Assembly (NCBI GenBank): GCA_040080915.1
Contig: JBEBHD010000211.1
Span: 1 to 9,927, forward strand
Direction: 5' to 3'
DNA: 9,927 nt
DNA from: M3007 sp040080915
Lineage (GTDB): Bacteria; Bacteroidota; Bacteroidia; Chitinophagales; Saprospiraceae
In this document: positions 1-5,655 of the stretch, piece after piece
Layout: every line of letters starts with the position of its first letter
How positions within the stretch are numbered: position 1 is the first letter of the stretch
Position numbers and translations under genes: made by a program
Notes under the pieces: generated by a model
What the model was told of the DNA's origin: nothing
Database searches by the model: none
Seen by the model: the letters and a program-made list of their open reading frames with translations, nothing else

Positions 1-53
1 GAAGCAAAATTTGCCGCTTGCAGCCCGGCGACTGAAATTTAAACACGCTCTTA

Positions 54-647
54 GTGGCCAAAACACAGGAATTGCAGGTGCTGACAACAAACAAACCCGC
101 CTCGGACGAACAAATCCTGAGCCTGTTGCGATCGGACGCTTCGTTCGAACGCGGGTTTCGGCTGTTGATGGGCACCTACAAAGAGCGCCTGTATTGGCAT
201 ATCCGCCGGATGGTGCTGGTACATGAAGATGCTGATGACGTGCTGCAAAACACCTTTGTGAAAATCTACCGGGGCGTGTTGCAGTTCGAGGAAAAATCAA
301 AACTGTACACCTGGTTGTACCGTATTGCCACCAACGAGGCCATCTCGTACCTGCAAAGCCGCAACCGCCGCCAATCCAGCTCCTTGGATACTACCGACGG
401 GCCGTTGTCTGGGTACTTACGGGCCGATTGGTGGTTCGACGGCGATGCTGTGCAATTGCAATTGCAAGAGGCTATTGCCAGGCTGCCCGACAAACAGCGC
501 ACGGTGTTCAACCTGCGCTACTACGACGAAATGCCCTACGAGGAAATGTCGCGCGTGCTCGACACCTCGGTGGGTGCCTTGAAAGCCTCGTTTCACCACG
601 CGGCAAAAAAAATCGAAGCCTATTTCCGCGAAGCGGACACCTTTTAA
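54..647 (+). CDS. ECF-family RNA polymerase sigma-70 factor
   Basis: This is an alternative sigma factor of the extracytoplasmic-function type, 197 residues, a normal family length. Sigma region 2 spans about residues 24-105, with the acidic DADDVLQNTFVKIYR stretch (59-73) and the WLYRIATNEAISYLQ promoter-melting segment (87-101). A variable linker follows (about 106-134). Region 4 spans about 137-191, with RLPDKQRTVFNLRYYDEMPY (143-162) leading into the helix-turn-helix around EEMSRVLDTSVGALKASF. The start is GTG: an in-frame stop lies at 33-35 and the first in-frame ATG, at 171, would delete half of region 2. No Shine-Dalgarno site is visible. The gene heads an operon with a membrane protein 33 bp downstream and a secreted helical protein after it, a layout typical of sigma factors held by a membrane partner. 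The family call is secure; the stimulus and regulon are not visible. Confidence 0.95.
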   Translation: MAKTQELQVLTTNKPASDEQILSLLRSDASFERGFRLLMGTYKERLYWHIRRMVLVHEDADDVLQNTFVKIYRGVLQFEEKSKLYTWLYRIATNEAISYLQSRNRRQSSSLDTTDGPLSGYLRADWWFDGDAVQLQLQEAIARLPDKQRTVFNLRYYDEMPYEEMSRVLDTSVGALKASFHHAAKKIEAYFREADTF

Positions 648-680
648 ATACCATTTTGAAAAAAAGCAAACCACTCGGTT

Positions 681-1223
681 ATGAAAAACAAGCAGGCATT
701 GAACGACGAATTAGACGAGTCGGCACCTTTCCTAAAGGGTTTTCGCGGCCAAGCCGACGGCTATCGCGTGCCGGAGGGCTACTTTGAGTCGGTAGAAGAT
801 TCGGTGTACCGGCAAATCGAGGCCATCGGGGCCACGCGCCGCCCGCCCGTGCGCAAGCCCGCGCCGAGTATGTGGCAGGTCATGCAGGGCCTGTGGCACC
901 CTCGTACGGCTATGGCTTTGGCCGCAGTATTCGCCGTTGTTTTCGCGGCTTGGTGGTTTTTGGGCCCGGCTGCCACCAACAAGCCCGACGACCTATACGC
1001 CCAAATCAGCGCCGAAGACGCAGAGGCTTACCTGCTGACCAACCTCATGGAACTGGAACCGGAACAACTGGCCGCCGCTTTACCAGTCGAACAAACGTCC
1101 AGTGTCCTCCTCGAGCACGCGGATGAAAACACAGCCGAAGAGCCGATCAACCTGACACCGGGAGAGATTGACCACCTCCTGCGCGATTTGAGCGACGATG
1201 AATTGGACCAACTCATTTTGTAA
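681..1223 (+). CDS. Single-pass membrane protein, putative anti-sigma factor
   Basis: I infer this is the membrane-bound partner of the sigma factor just upstream, from position and topology; I cannot name a family. It has 180 residues. Residues 1-77 should be cytoplasmic and include a VPEGYFESVEDSV segment (30-42), a kind of motif I recall near sigma genes in Bacteroidota. One hydrophobic helix spans about 78-96 (MALAAVFAVVFAAWWFL). Residues 97-180 should be periplasmic and are strongly acidic toward the end. This domain holds two similar helical stretches with the pattern LLxxLxxxExxQL, at 118-130 and 166-178. There is no cysteine at all, so the classical zinc-binding anti-sigma motif (HxxxCxxC) is absent. 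The ATG at 681 has no clear Shine-Dalgarno site. The next gene starts 47 bp downstream. It could instead be a scaffold or sensor without direct sigma binding. Confidence 0.72.
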   Translation: MKNKQALNDELDESAPFLKGFRGQADGYRVPEGYFESVEDSVYRQIEAIGATRRPPVRKPAPSMWQVMQGLWHPRTAMALAAVFAVVFAAWWFLGPAATNKPDDLYAQISAEDAEAYLLTNLMELEPEQLAAALPVEQTSSVLLEHADENTAEEPINLTPGEIDHLLRDLSDDELDQLIL

Positions 1224-1270
1224 GAAAAAAAAGTCAAACTAATTTTCATTTATCATACCGAAGTCACGCT

Positions 1271-1723
1271 ATGAAATATCTGACAATCACCACAAGCCTG
1301 CTCCTGCTCGGCACTGCCCTGCTGGCGCAACCAGACCCCGACCGCAAGGACGAGCGAATCCGTTCGTTCCGCGTGGCAATCTACACCGAAACGCTGCGCC
1401 TGACCCCTGAGGAGGCCCAAGTTTTTTGGCCCATTTTCAACGAACACATGGATGCCCGCGATCGGCTTCAAGACGACCTGAAGCCTCGAAAGCAGCTGGA
1501 CAGCATGAACGACAGCGAAGTGGAAGAACAGATCAAGCGCCATTTTGAGATGAAACAGCGCGAATTGGACTTGGAAAAGGACTTATACCAAAAACTGCGC
1601 AAAGCGCTGCCCGTGCGCAAGATCGCCAAGGTCGCTGCTGCTGAACGTGAGTTTCGCGAGCGCTTGCTGACTAAAATGCAGGAAGTCAAAAACAAGCGAT
1701 TAGAGCGGAAACGAGGCAAATAA
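1271..1723 (+). CDS. Secreted helical protein, Spy/CpxP-like sensor or chaperone
   Basis: A small exported protein of 150 residues. The signal peptide is MKYLTITTSLLLLGTALLAQ, with likely cleavage after residue 19 or 20. The mature part is almost entirely charged and predicted helical: RIRSFRVAIYTETLRLTPEEAQVFWPIF around 29-56, then long heptad-like stretches to the end, finishing in a very basic tail (KNKRLERKRGK). The LTPEEA segment followed by repeated charged helices recalls the periplasmic Spy/CpxP/CnrX group, which bind misfolded proteins or metals and feed envelope-stress systems. The classical LTxxQ repeats are not clear, so the family is tentative. Last gene of the sigma operon and followed by a strong hairpin, it may act as a periplasmic sensor or as a regulated target. 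No histidine or cysteine cluster for metal binding is obvious. Confidence 0.72.
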   Translation: MKYLTITTSLLLLGTALLAQPDPDRKDERIRSFRVAIYTETLRLTPEEAQVFWPIFNEHMDARDRLQDDLKPRKQLDSMNDSEVEEQIKRHFEMKQRELDLEKDLYQKLRKALPVRKIAKVAAAEREFRERLLTKMQEVKNKRLERKRGK

Positions 1724-1758
1724 GTGCCCTGCAAACTATGTTCGTTGGAGTTTTGAGT

Positions 1759-1813
1759 AAAAAGCACCTTGGTGTGTGCCGAAACTCGGCAATACCAAGG
1801 TGCTTTGTTTTTT
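1759..1813. terminator. Strong, probably bidirectional hairpin terminator
   Basis: A perfect 13-bp inverted repeat, AAAGCACCTTGGT (1761-1773) and ACCAAGGTGCTTT (1794-1806), encloses a smaller hairpin GCCGA/TCGGC (1778-1782 and 1786-1790). A T run follows on the + strand (1808-1813). On the - strand the stem is followed by Ts from the A run at 1759-1763. It lies between the convergent ends of the sigma operon (1723) and the secreted-protein gene (1836), as expected for a shared intrinsic terminator. Confidence 0.85.
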
Positions 1814-1835
1814 GAAACGTGTGATTGATTCGCTC

Positions 1836-2471
1836 TTAGTTCTTCGATGCTGGCACAGGCAACGCACAAGCATTTGCGATATTCATACGCTTGGTCGTGG
1901 CGCGGCCAGTAGCCTTTTCAGTTATGGTAACTTTCGCGGCCTTTCCGCAAACACAGTTGACCAGTTCACCCTTCCCGATCGAACGATTGTCCACTTCCCA
2001 TTCAATGTCGTACTGGTTCGGATGCACGCGGGAGTTGGGGAAACTCACTTCAAGGGTTACGCCCTCGCGCGTGCAAACGGACTGCAATATCTCGACGTAA
2101 ACAGGCAACGGTTTGACCCCAATCTGGTCATAGGAAATGCCGTTGACCACGTTACAACGGGGAATTTTCGGCTGGGCATAGACCGTAGCGTAAACCTCAA
2201 CACCTGAAGCCTTATCGGTGCAACGCACACAGGTAGAGGCGGTTTGGCACGACTTGTCGGCCTTCGATTGCAGGTCTTCCGTTGCCTTTGGAATAGCCAG
2301 TTCGCAAAAGGGTGCTTTGGAGTTCGGGTCTTCGGAAAACGGTACGGCCTGCACTGTCGTGCCTGCTGGCGCAGGTTGCGGTTTCACAGCCTGTGCATGC
2401 ACCGTGGTACAGGCAAACGAGGCAATCGCCAAAGCGAACAGGGATACTCGGGCATTCTTCATGTTGTACAT
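1836..2471 (-). CDS. Secreted cysteine-rich protein of unknown function
   Basis: I do not recognise this 211-residue protein. The N-terminus is a signal peptide with hydrophobic core VSLFALAIASFAC and a good signal peptidase I site after VHA (residue 26). A Pro/Ala/Gln-rich linker follows (27-44). The mature part has nine cysteines (56, 75, 81, 84, 106, 133, 173, 175, 202), including one CxxC (81-84) and one CxC (173-175), suggesting a disulfide-stabilised or metal-binding extracellular fold. Residues about 137-187 alternate short hydrophobic strands (VTLEVSF, YDIEWEV, KVTITEK) and could be an immunoglobulin-like beta-sandwich. The ATG at 2471 follows A-rich sequence; an in-frame ATG at 2462 would also give a sound signal peptide. 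It is monocistronic, divergent from the acyltransferase operon across 161 bp. C21 is in a poor lipobox context, so I do not call a lipoprotein. Confidence 0.8.
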   Translation of the reverse strand: MYNMKNARVSLFALAIASFACTTVHAQAVKPQPAPAGTTVQAVPFSEDPNSKAPFCELAIPKATEDLQSKADKSCQTASTCVRCTDKASGVEVYATVYAQPKIPRCNVVNGISYDQIGVKPLPVYVEILQSVCTREGVTLEVSFPNSRVHPNQYDIEWEVDNRSIGKGELVNCVCGKAAKVTITEKATGRATTKRMNIANACALPVPASKN

Positions 2472-2573
2472 ATTTTAGTTTGTGAAAAAAATTGTGAGTG
2501 GTAGAAGCGTGCCATAAATGCCGCAGCAACCTACGAAGTAATCAGTGTTCGGGAGTTTTATTATTTGCAAAAA

Positions 2574-2605
2574 TTGACCTTGTTCCGCATTGCCCCTTAC
2601 TTTCG
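2574..2605 (+). promoter_or_regulatory. Bacteroidota-type promoter for the MBOAT operon
   Basis: TTGA at 2574-2577 fits the -33 element, and TACTTTCG at 2598-2605 matches the Bacteroidota -7 consensus TAnnTTTG with one mismatch. The spacing from TTG to TA is 21 bp. Transcription would start near 2611-2613, leaving a short leader before the ATG at 2633. The divergent 161-bp intergenic region (2472-2632) holds nothing else clear; I saw no good promoter for the - strand gene in it. Confidence 0.55.
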
Positions 2606-2632
2606 CCCCGAAACGAAACTACCCGCCCGTTC

Positions 2633-4054
2633 ATGCTCTTTAACTCGCTGTCGTTCTTTTTCTTTTTCGCCCTCCTGCTGGGCCTCCACTACGCGCCGTT
2701 GCCTTGGCGCGTCAAGAAGATCAACCTTCTCGTGGCCAGCTATATTTTTTATGCGGCGTGGAACCCGCCCTTCGTGGTATTGCTTTGGCTGTCTACTGTG
2801 GTGGACTGGTACATGACCAAAAAGATCAGCCAGACCGAGCAGCATGCCCGGCGCCGATTGTTTTTGCTCGTAAGCGTGGTGCTGAACCTCGGCCTGCTCG
2901 GCTATTTTAAGTACGGCAAATTTCTGTTGGACAATTTCACCGCACTCGTGCAGGCGGCAGGCTGGGATTATCACCCGGCAGCGCCCGACATTATCTTGCC
3001 CGTCGGCATTTCGTTTTACACGTTTCAGACGATGGCGTACACCCTCGACGTGTACCTGCGACGAGCCAAACCGGCGAACAATTTTCTCGATTTTGCGCTG
3101 TTCGTGACATTCTTCCCCCAATTGGTGGCCGGGCCGATCGTGCGGCCTACGGAATTGGTGCCACAGTTCGACCAGCCCAAACAGGCCAACCGGCAGCAGA
3201 TGTTCTGGGGCCTTGGCCTGCTCACACTCGGCCTTTTCCAAAAAATGGTAGTGGCAGATACGTTTCTGTCCGGCACCTCCGAAATGGTGTTCGCCAGCGA
3301 GCAGCCCCTGCACGGATTGGACGCGTGGCTTGGCGTGCTGGCGTTTTCCGGCCAAATTTTCTGCGATTTCGCCGGCTACTCCACCGCCGCCATCGGCATC
3401 GCGCTTTGCCTCGGCTTTGCTCTGCCCGAAAATTTCCACTGCCCCTACGGGTCCGTAGGCTTCTCGGATTTTTGGCGGCGCTGGCACATTACCCTTTCCA
3501 CTTGGCTGCGCGACTACCTGTACATCCCGCTCGGCGGCAACCGCCTCGGCAAAGCCCGCACTTACCTCAACCTCATGATCACCATGGTATTGGGCGGCTT
3601 ATGGCACGGTGCCAATTGGACGTTCGTGGCCTGGGGGGCCTTGCACGGTTTTTACCTGAGCGCCGAGCGAGTGGTGCGCGGCTGGTGGGGCCAAAAACCG
3701 TGGGTTACTTTCCCTGCCGTGCAGGTGCTGTTGGCCATTGGCACATTTTACCTGATCGTCATCTCGTGGGTGTTTTTTCGGGCCACCACGTTTGCTTCGG
3801 CGGGTATGTTGCTGGCCAGTATGCACGGCTGGCATCCCGATGGCGCGCAAATCGTGCCGATGACCAAAATCCTGCTCGTGGCCGGTACCATGACCGCGAT
3901 GTTTTTTTTGCACTGGGGCCTGCGCCGCGTCACGTTGGAAGAAGCGGTGAACCGCAGCCCGGCATGGTTGGTGGGCACGGTGTGGGCAGTCATGGTTTTT
4001 TTCTTAATTATCAATCAAGGAGGCGGCAATGCATTCATATACTTTCAATTCTGA
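2633..4054 (+). CDS. MBOAT-family O-acyltransferase, AlgI-like
   Basis: A multi-pass inner-membrane acyltransferase that, in this family, moves an acyl group (usually acetyl) across the membrane for transfer to an extracellular polysaccharide or other exported acceptor. It has 473 residues, the usual AlgI length. Hydrophobic segments run through the protein from residue 5 to 461. Diagnostic stretches are FPQLVAGPIVRPTEL (161-175), SDFWRRWHITLSTWLRDYLY (278-297) with IPLGGNR just after, GGLWHGANWTFVAWGALHG (321-339), and the family-typical C-terminus NQGGGNAFIYFQF. H325 is the expected catalytic histidine; H285 is the other conserved one. I chose the ATG at 2633 because the frame stays open back to 2498, but those 45 residues are not hydrophobic and overlap the promoter. 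The last 26 bp overlap the SGNH gene, its likely partner. The acceptor cannot be read from sequence. Confidence 0.94.
   Translation: MLFNSLSFFFFFALLLGLHYAPLPWRVKKINLLVASYIFYAAWNPPFVVLLWLSTVVDWYMTKKISQTEQHARRRLFLLVSVVLNLGLLGYFKYGKFLLDNFTALVQAAGWDYHPAAPDIILPVGISFYTFQTMAYTLDVYLRRAKPANNFLDFALFVTFFPQLVAGPIVRPTELVPQFDQPKQANRQQMFWGLGLLTLGLFQKMVVADTFLSGTSEMVFASEQPLHGLDAWLGVLAFSGQIFCDFAGYSTAAIGIALCLGFALPENFHCPYGSVGFSDFWRRWHITLSTWLRDYLYIPLGGNRLGKARTYLNLMITMVLGGLWHGANWTFVAWGALHGFYLSAERVVRGWWGQKPWVTFPAVQVLLAIGTFYLIVISWVFFRATTFASAGMLLASMHGWHPDGAQIVPMTKILLVAGTMTAMFFLHWGLRRVTLEEAVNRSPAWLVGTVWAVMVFFLIINQGGGNAFIYFQF
4017..4023 (+). promoter_or_regulatory. Strong Shine-Dalgarno site for the SGNH gene
   Basis: AAGGAGG lies 5 nt before the ATG at 4029, inside the end of the MBOAT coding sequence. 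It is near-perfect for pairing with 16S rRNA. The other genes here have no comparable site, as is usual in Bacteroidota, so this internal site fixes the start and suggests independent high initiation. Confidence 0.7.
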
Positions 4055-5177
4055 GACCGGACAATTTGAACGCGGGATACCGAACCAGCCCTGGGGGCGT
4101 TTGGGCCTGATCGTATTGCTTGTCGTTGCGGCGGCCACGGCGGGTTGGGAGCTGTACTGGCGCGGCCAAGGCTACGAACCCTCGTACGATGGCACCGAAA
4201 GTTCGTGGGCAGAGTTTCGGGCCAAAGCCCAAAACGCAGGGCCGGAGTACACCATCATCACCGGTTCGTCGCGGGCGCTGTTCGACATTGACCTGGCCAC
4301 TTGGCGGGCCGAAACGGGCAACCCAAACGTGATCCAGTTGGCCAAGGAGGGCGCGGCACCGCAGCCCATCGTACGCGACCTGATCGAGAACACCGATTTT
4401 GCCGGTACGCTCATCGTGTCGGTAGCACCGGGGCTGTTTTTTTCCAAACGCGCCATGGGCGACGGCGACTCGGAGGGCTTGGTGAAACACTACCACAACT
4501 GGTCGCCCGCCCAAAAAATGGAGCACTGGGCCAACCTGCTGATGGAGCCGACCTTCGCATTTGTGGAAAAAGGCGAACTCAATCTCGGAAGCCTGCTCGC
4601 CGAAACACGCCTGCCCGAACGCCCCGAATTTCTGGCCGGATTCGACCGGGTGCCCAAGCTCTCGAACGACACCCGCGAGCGCCAGGCCCGTATGTGGAAC
4701 AAGGCAGTAACTGATACCGCCTATGCCAACCGCTTCCGGGGCATCTGGGTCGGATTTTCTTCTCGCACCGGCCCGCTGATGCGCCCCGCCGAATACGCCA
4801 AGGCCAAAGCAAAAACCCTGTCGGGCGCGTTCAACCCCGTGCCGCCGCCCTTCCGGGTCAGCCCTGCCGAGCGTGACTCCATTTTTCGGGTAATAAAATC
4901 GTGGGCCGACAAACTCCACGCCCGGGGCGGCAAGATGATTTTCGTGCGCCCGCCTTCTTCCGGGGTATTGTACGATCTGGAGGAATTCGAGGTGCCCCGC
5001 AAAGAAACCTGGGACCGCCTTTTGGAAATCACCGGCGTGCCAGGCATCCACTTTGAAGACCACCCCGAACTGCAGGGCTTCGAGCTGCCGGAGTGGTCGC
5101 ACCTGCGTGCCGAGCACGCGCCACTGTTCACGCGGGCTTTGGCAAAACAATTTCAAATCTGTTTGCAAAAAAAGTAG
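4029..5177 (+). CDS. Membrane-anchored SGNH-like protein, acyltransferase partner
   Basis: Probable extracytoplasmic partner of the MBOAT protein, 382 residues. A cytoplasmic N-tail (1-22) precedes one transmembrane anchor (about 24-41, LGLIVLLVVAAATAGWEL); the rest should face the periplasm. The SGNH-like features are a strand ending in IITGSSRALFD (76-86), where S81 aligns with the nucleophile of the GDS motif, a block II-like glycine at G108 (KEGAAPQP), and a C-terminal EWSHL (355-359) where H358 would be the catalytic histidine and E355 replaces the usual Asp of DxxH. RPPSSG (307-312) resembles conserved segments of AlgX/DltD-like proteins. In AlgI/AlgX-type systems the soluble SGNH protein completes transfer to the glycan, and I infer the same here. 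It overlaps the MBOAT gene by 26 bp and is followed after 5 bp by a small secreted-protein gene. It could lack enzymatic activity and act only as a scaffold. Confidence 0.78.
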   Translation: MHSYTFNSETGQFERGIPNQPWGRLGLIVLLVVAAATAGWELYWRGQGYEPSYDGTESSWAEFRAKAQNAGPEYTIITGSSRALFDIDLATWRAETGNPNVIQLAKEGAAPQPIVRDLIENTDFAGTLIVSVAPGLFFSKRAMGDGDSEGLVKHYHNWSPAQKMEHWANLLMEPTFAFVEKGELNLGSLLAETRLPERPEFLAGFDRVPKLSNDTRERQARMWNKAVTDTAYANRFRGIWVGFSSRTGPLMRPAEYAKAKAKTLSGAFNPVPPPFRVSPAERDSIFRVIKSWADKLHARGGKMIFVRPPSSGVLYDLEEFEVPRKETWDRLLEITGVPGIHFEDHPELQGFELPEWSHLRAEHAPLFTRALAKQFQICLQKK

Positions 5178-5203
5178 TTGACATGAAATGTTTTGCAAAA
5201 AAA
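5162..5203. repeat. Short direct repeat flanking a gene start
   Basis: TTTGCAAAAAAA occurs at 5162-5173 (the last codons of the SGNH gene) and again at 5192-5203 (the first codons of the small secreted-protein gene), 30 bp apart. The core TTTGCAAA is itself palindromic. This is the same point where base composition shifts. It could be a recombination scar or chance in A-rich DNA. Confidence 0.35.
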
Positions 5204-5653
5204 AATATCATCCTGTTGTGCGTCCAACATATTGCTTATCAAGCATTGGCGCAAATAAATGTGGGTGTAATCACAAATGGTGTCCCCTCTTTAACCATGA
5301 ATGTTGCGCAGTTATCGGACACTCTTGCATTTGTCTTAAATGGAGCAACCTTGCAAAATTCTACCGCCGAAATTGGTACGGATACCCTTGGCACTTATTA
5401 CTACATAAAGGCCGACGGCATTCGGAGCGGGCAAGCCAACCCGAGCCAAATTGCGGTCATTTTGGCATCAAACGGTAGCACCTTGATGTTCAGTAGCGGC
5501 ACGGGTTGTACCATGGAAAGCAAGCCAAGTTTACATTGTACTTCCTGTGTTCAAACCATCCATGAAAGATGTAAGCGGCAAACCTGCTCCTGCAAACCAG
5601 AAAGCCGTGATAGGACTTGTACTTCCCGTATTTCATTTTCGTCGAACAATTAA
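5183..5653 (+). CDS. Small secreted protein with cysteine-rich tail, unknown
   Basis: I do not recognise this 156-residue protein. The N-terminus looks like a signal peptide (MKCFAKKNIILLCVQHIAYQ, then ALAQ, with likely cleavage at residue 23 or 24). Residues 25-105 alternate short hydrophobic and Ser/Thr/Asn/Gly-rich stretches, consistent with a beta-rich extracellular domain. Residues 109-146 hold seven cysteines, including CTSC (119-122) and CSC (135-137), with a basic SRDRTCTSRI end. I chose the ATG at 5183 because it gives the signal peptide, although the frame is open upstream to 5093. Only 5 bp separate it from the SGNH gene, so co-transcription is likely. The coding sequence is visibly more AT-rich than its neighbours, hinting at separate origin. 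Its stop is 2 bp from the stop of the convergent permease gene. It might be an acylated or surface-displayed protein served by the operon, but that is speculation. Confidence 0.62.
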   Translation: MKCFAKKNIILLCVQHIAYQALAQINVGVITNGVPSLTMNVAQLSDTLAFVLNGATLQNSTAEIGTDTLGTYYYIKADGIRSGQANPSQIAVILASNGSTLMFSSGTGCTMESKPSLHCTSCVQTIHERCKRQTCSCKPESRDRTCTSRISFSSNN

Positions 5654-5655
5654 TT

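Noticed and set aside
2498..2632. 45-codon N-terminal extension of the MBOAT protein
   Set aside because: It is not hydrophobic, covers the promoter elements, and the ATG at 2633 begins exactly at the family-typical N-terminus.
2597..3487. Open frame of 296 codons on the - strand opposite the MBOAT gene
   Set aside because: Antisense shadow; charged and His-rich throughout without domain features.
4035..5198. Open frame of 387 codons on the - strand opposite the SGNH gene
   Set aside because: It is the antisense shadow of a clear gene with signal-anchor and SGNH-like motifs; its product is rich in Gly, Arg and His with no recognisable domain.
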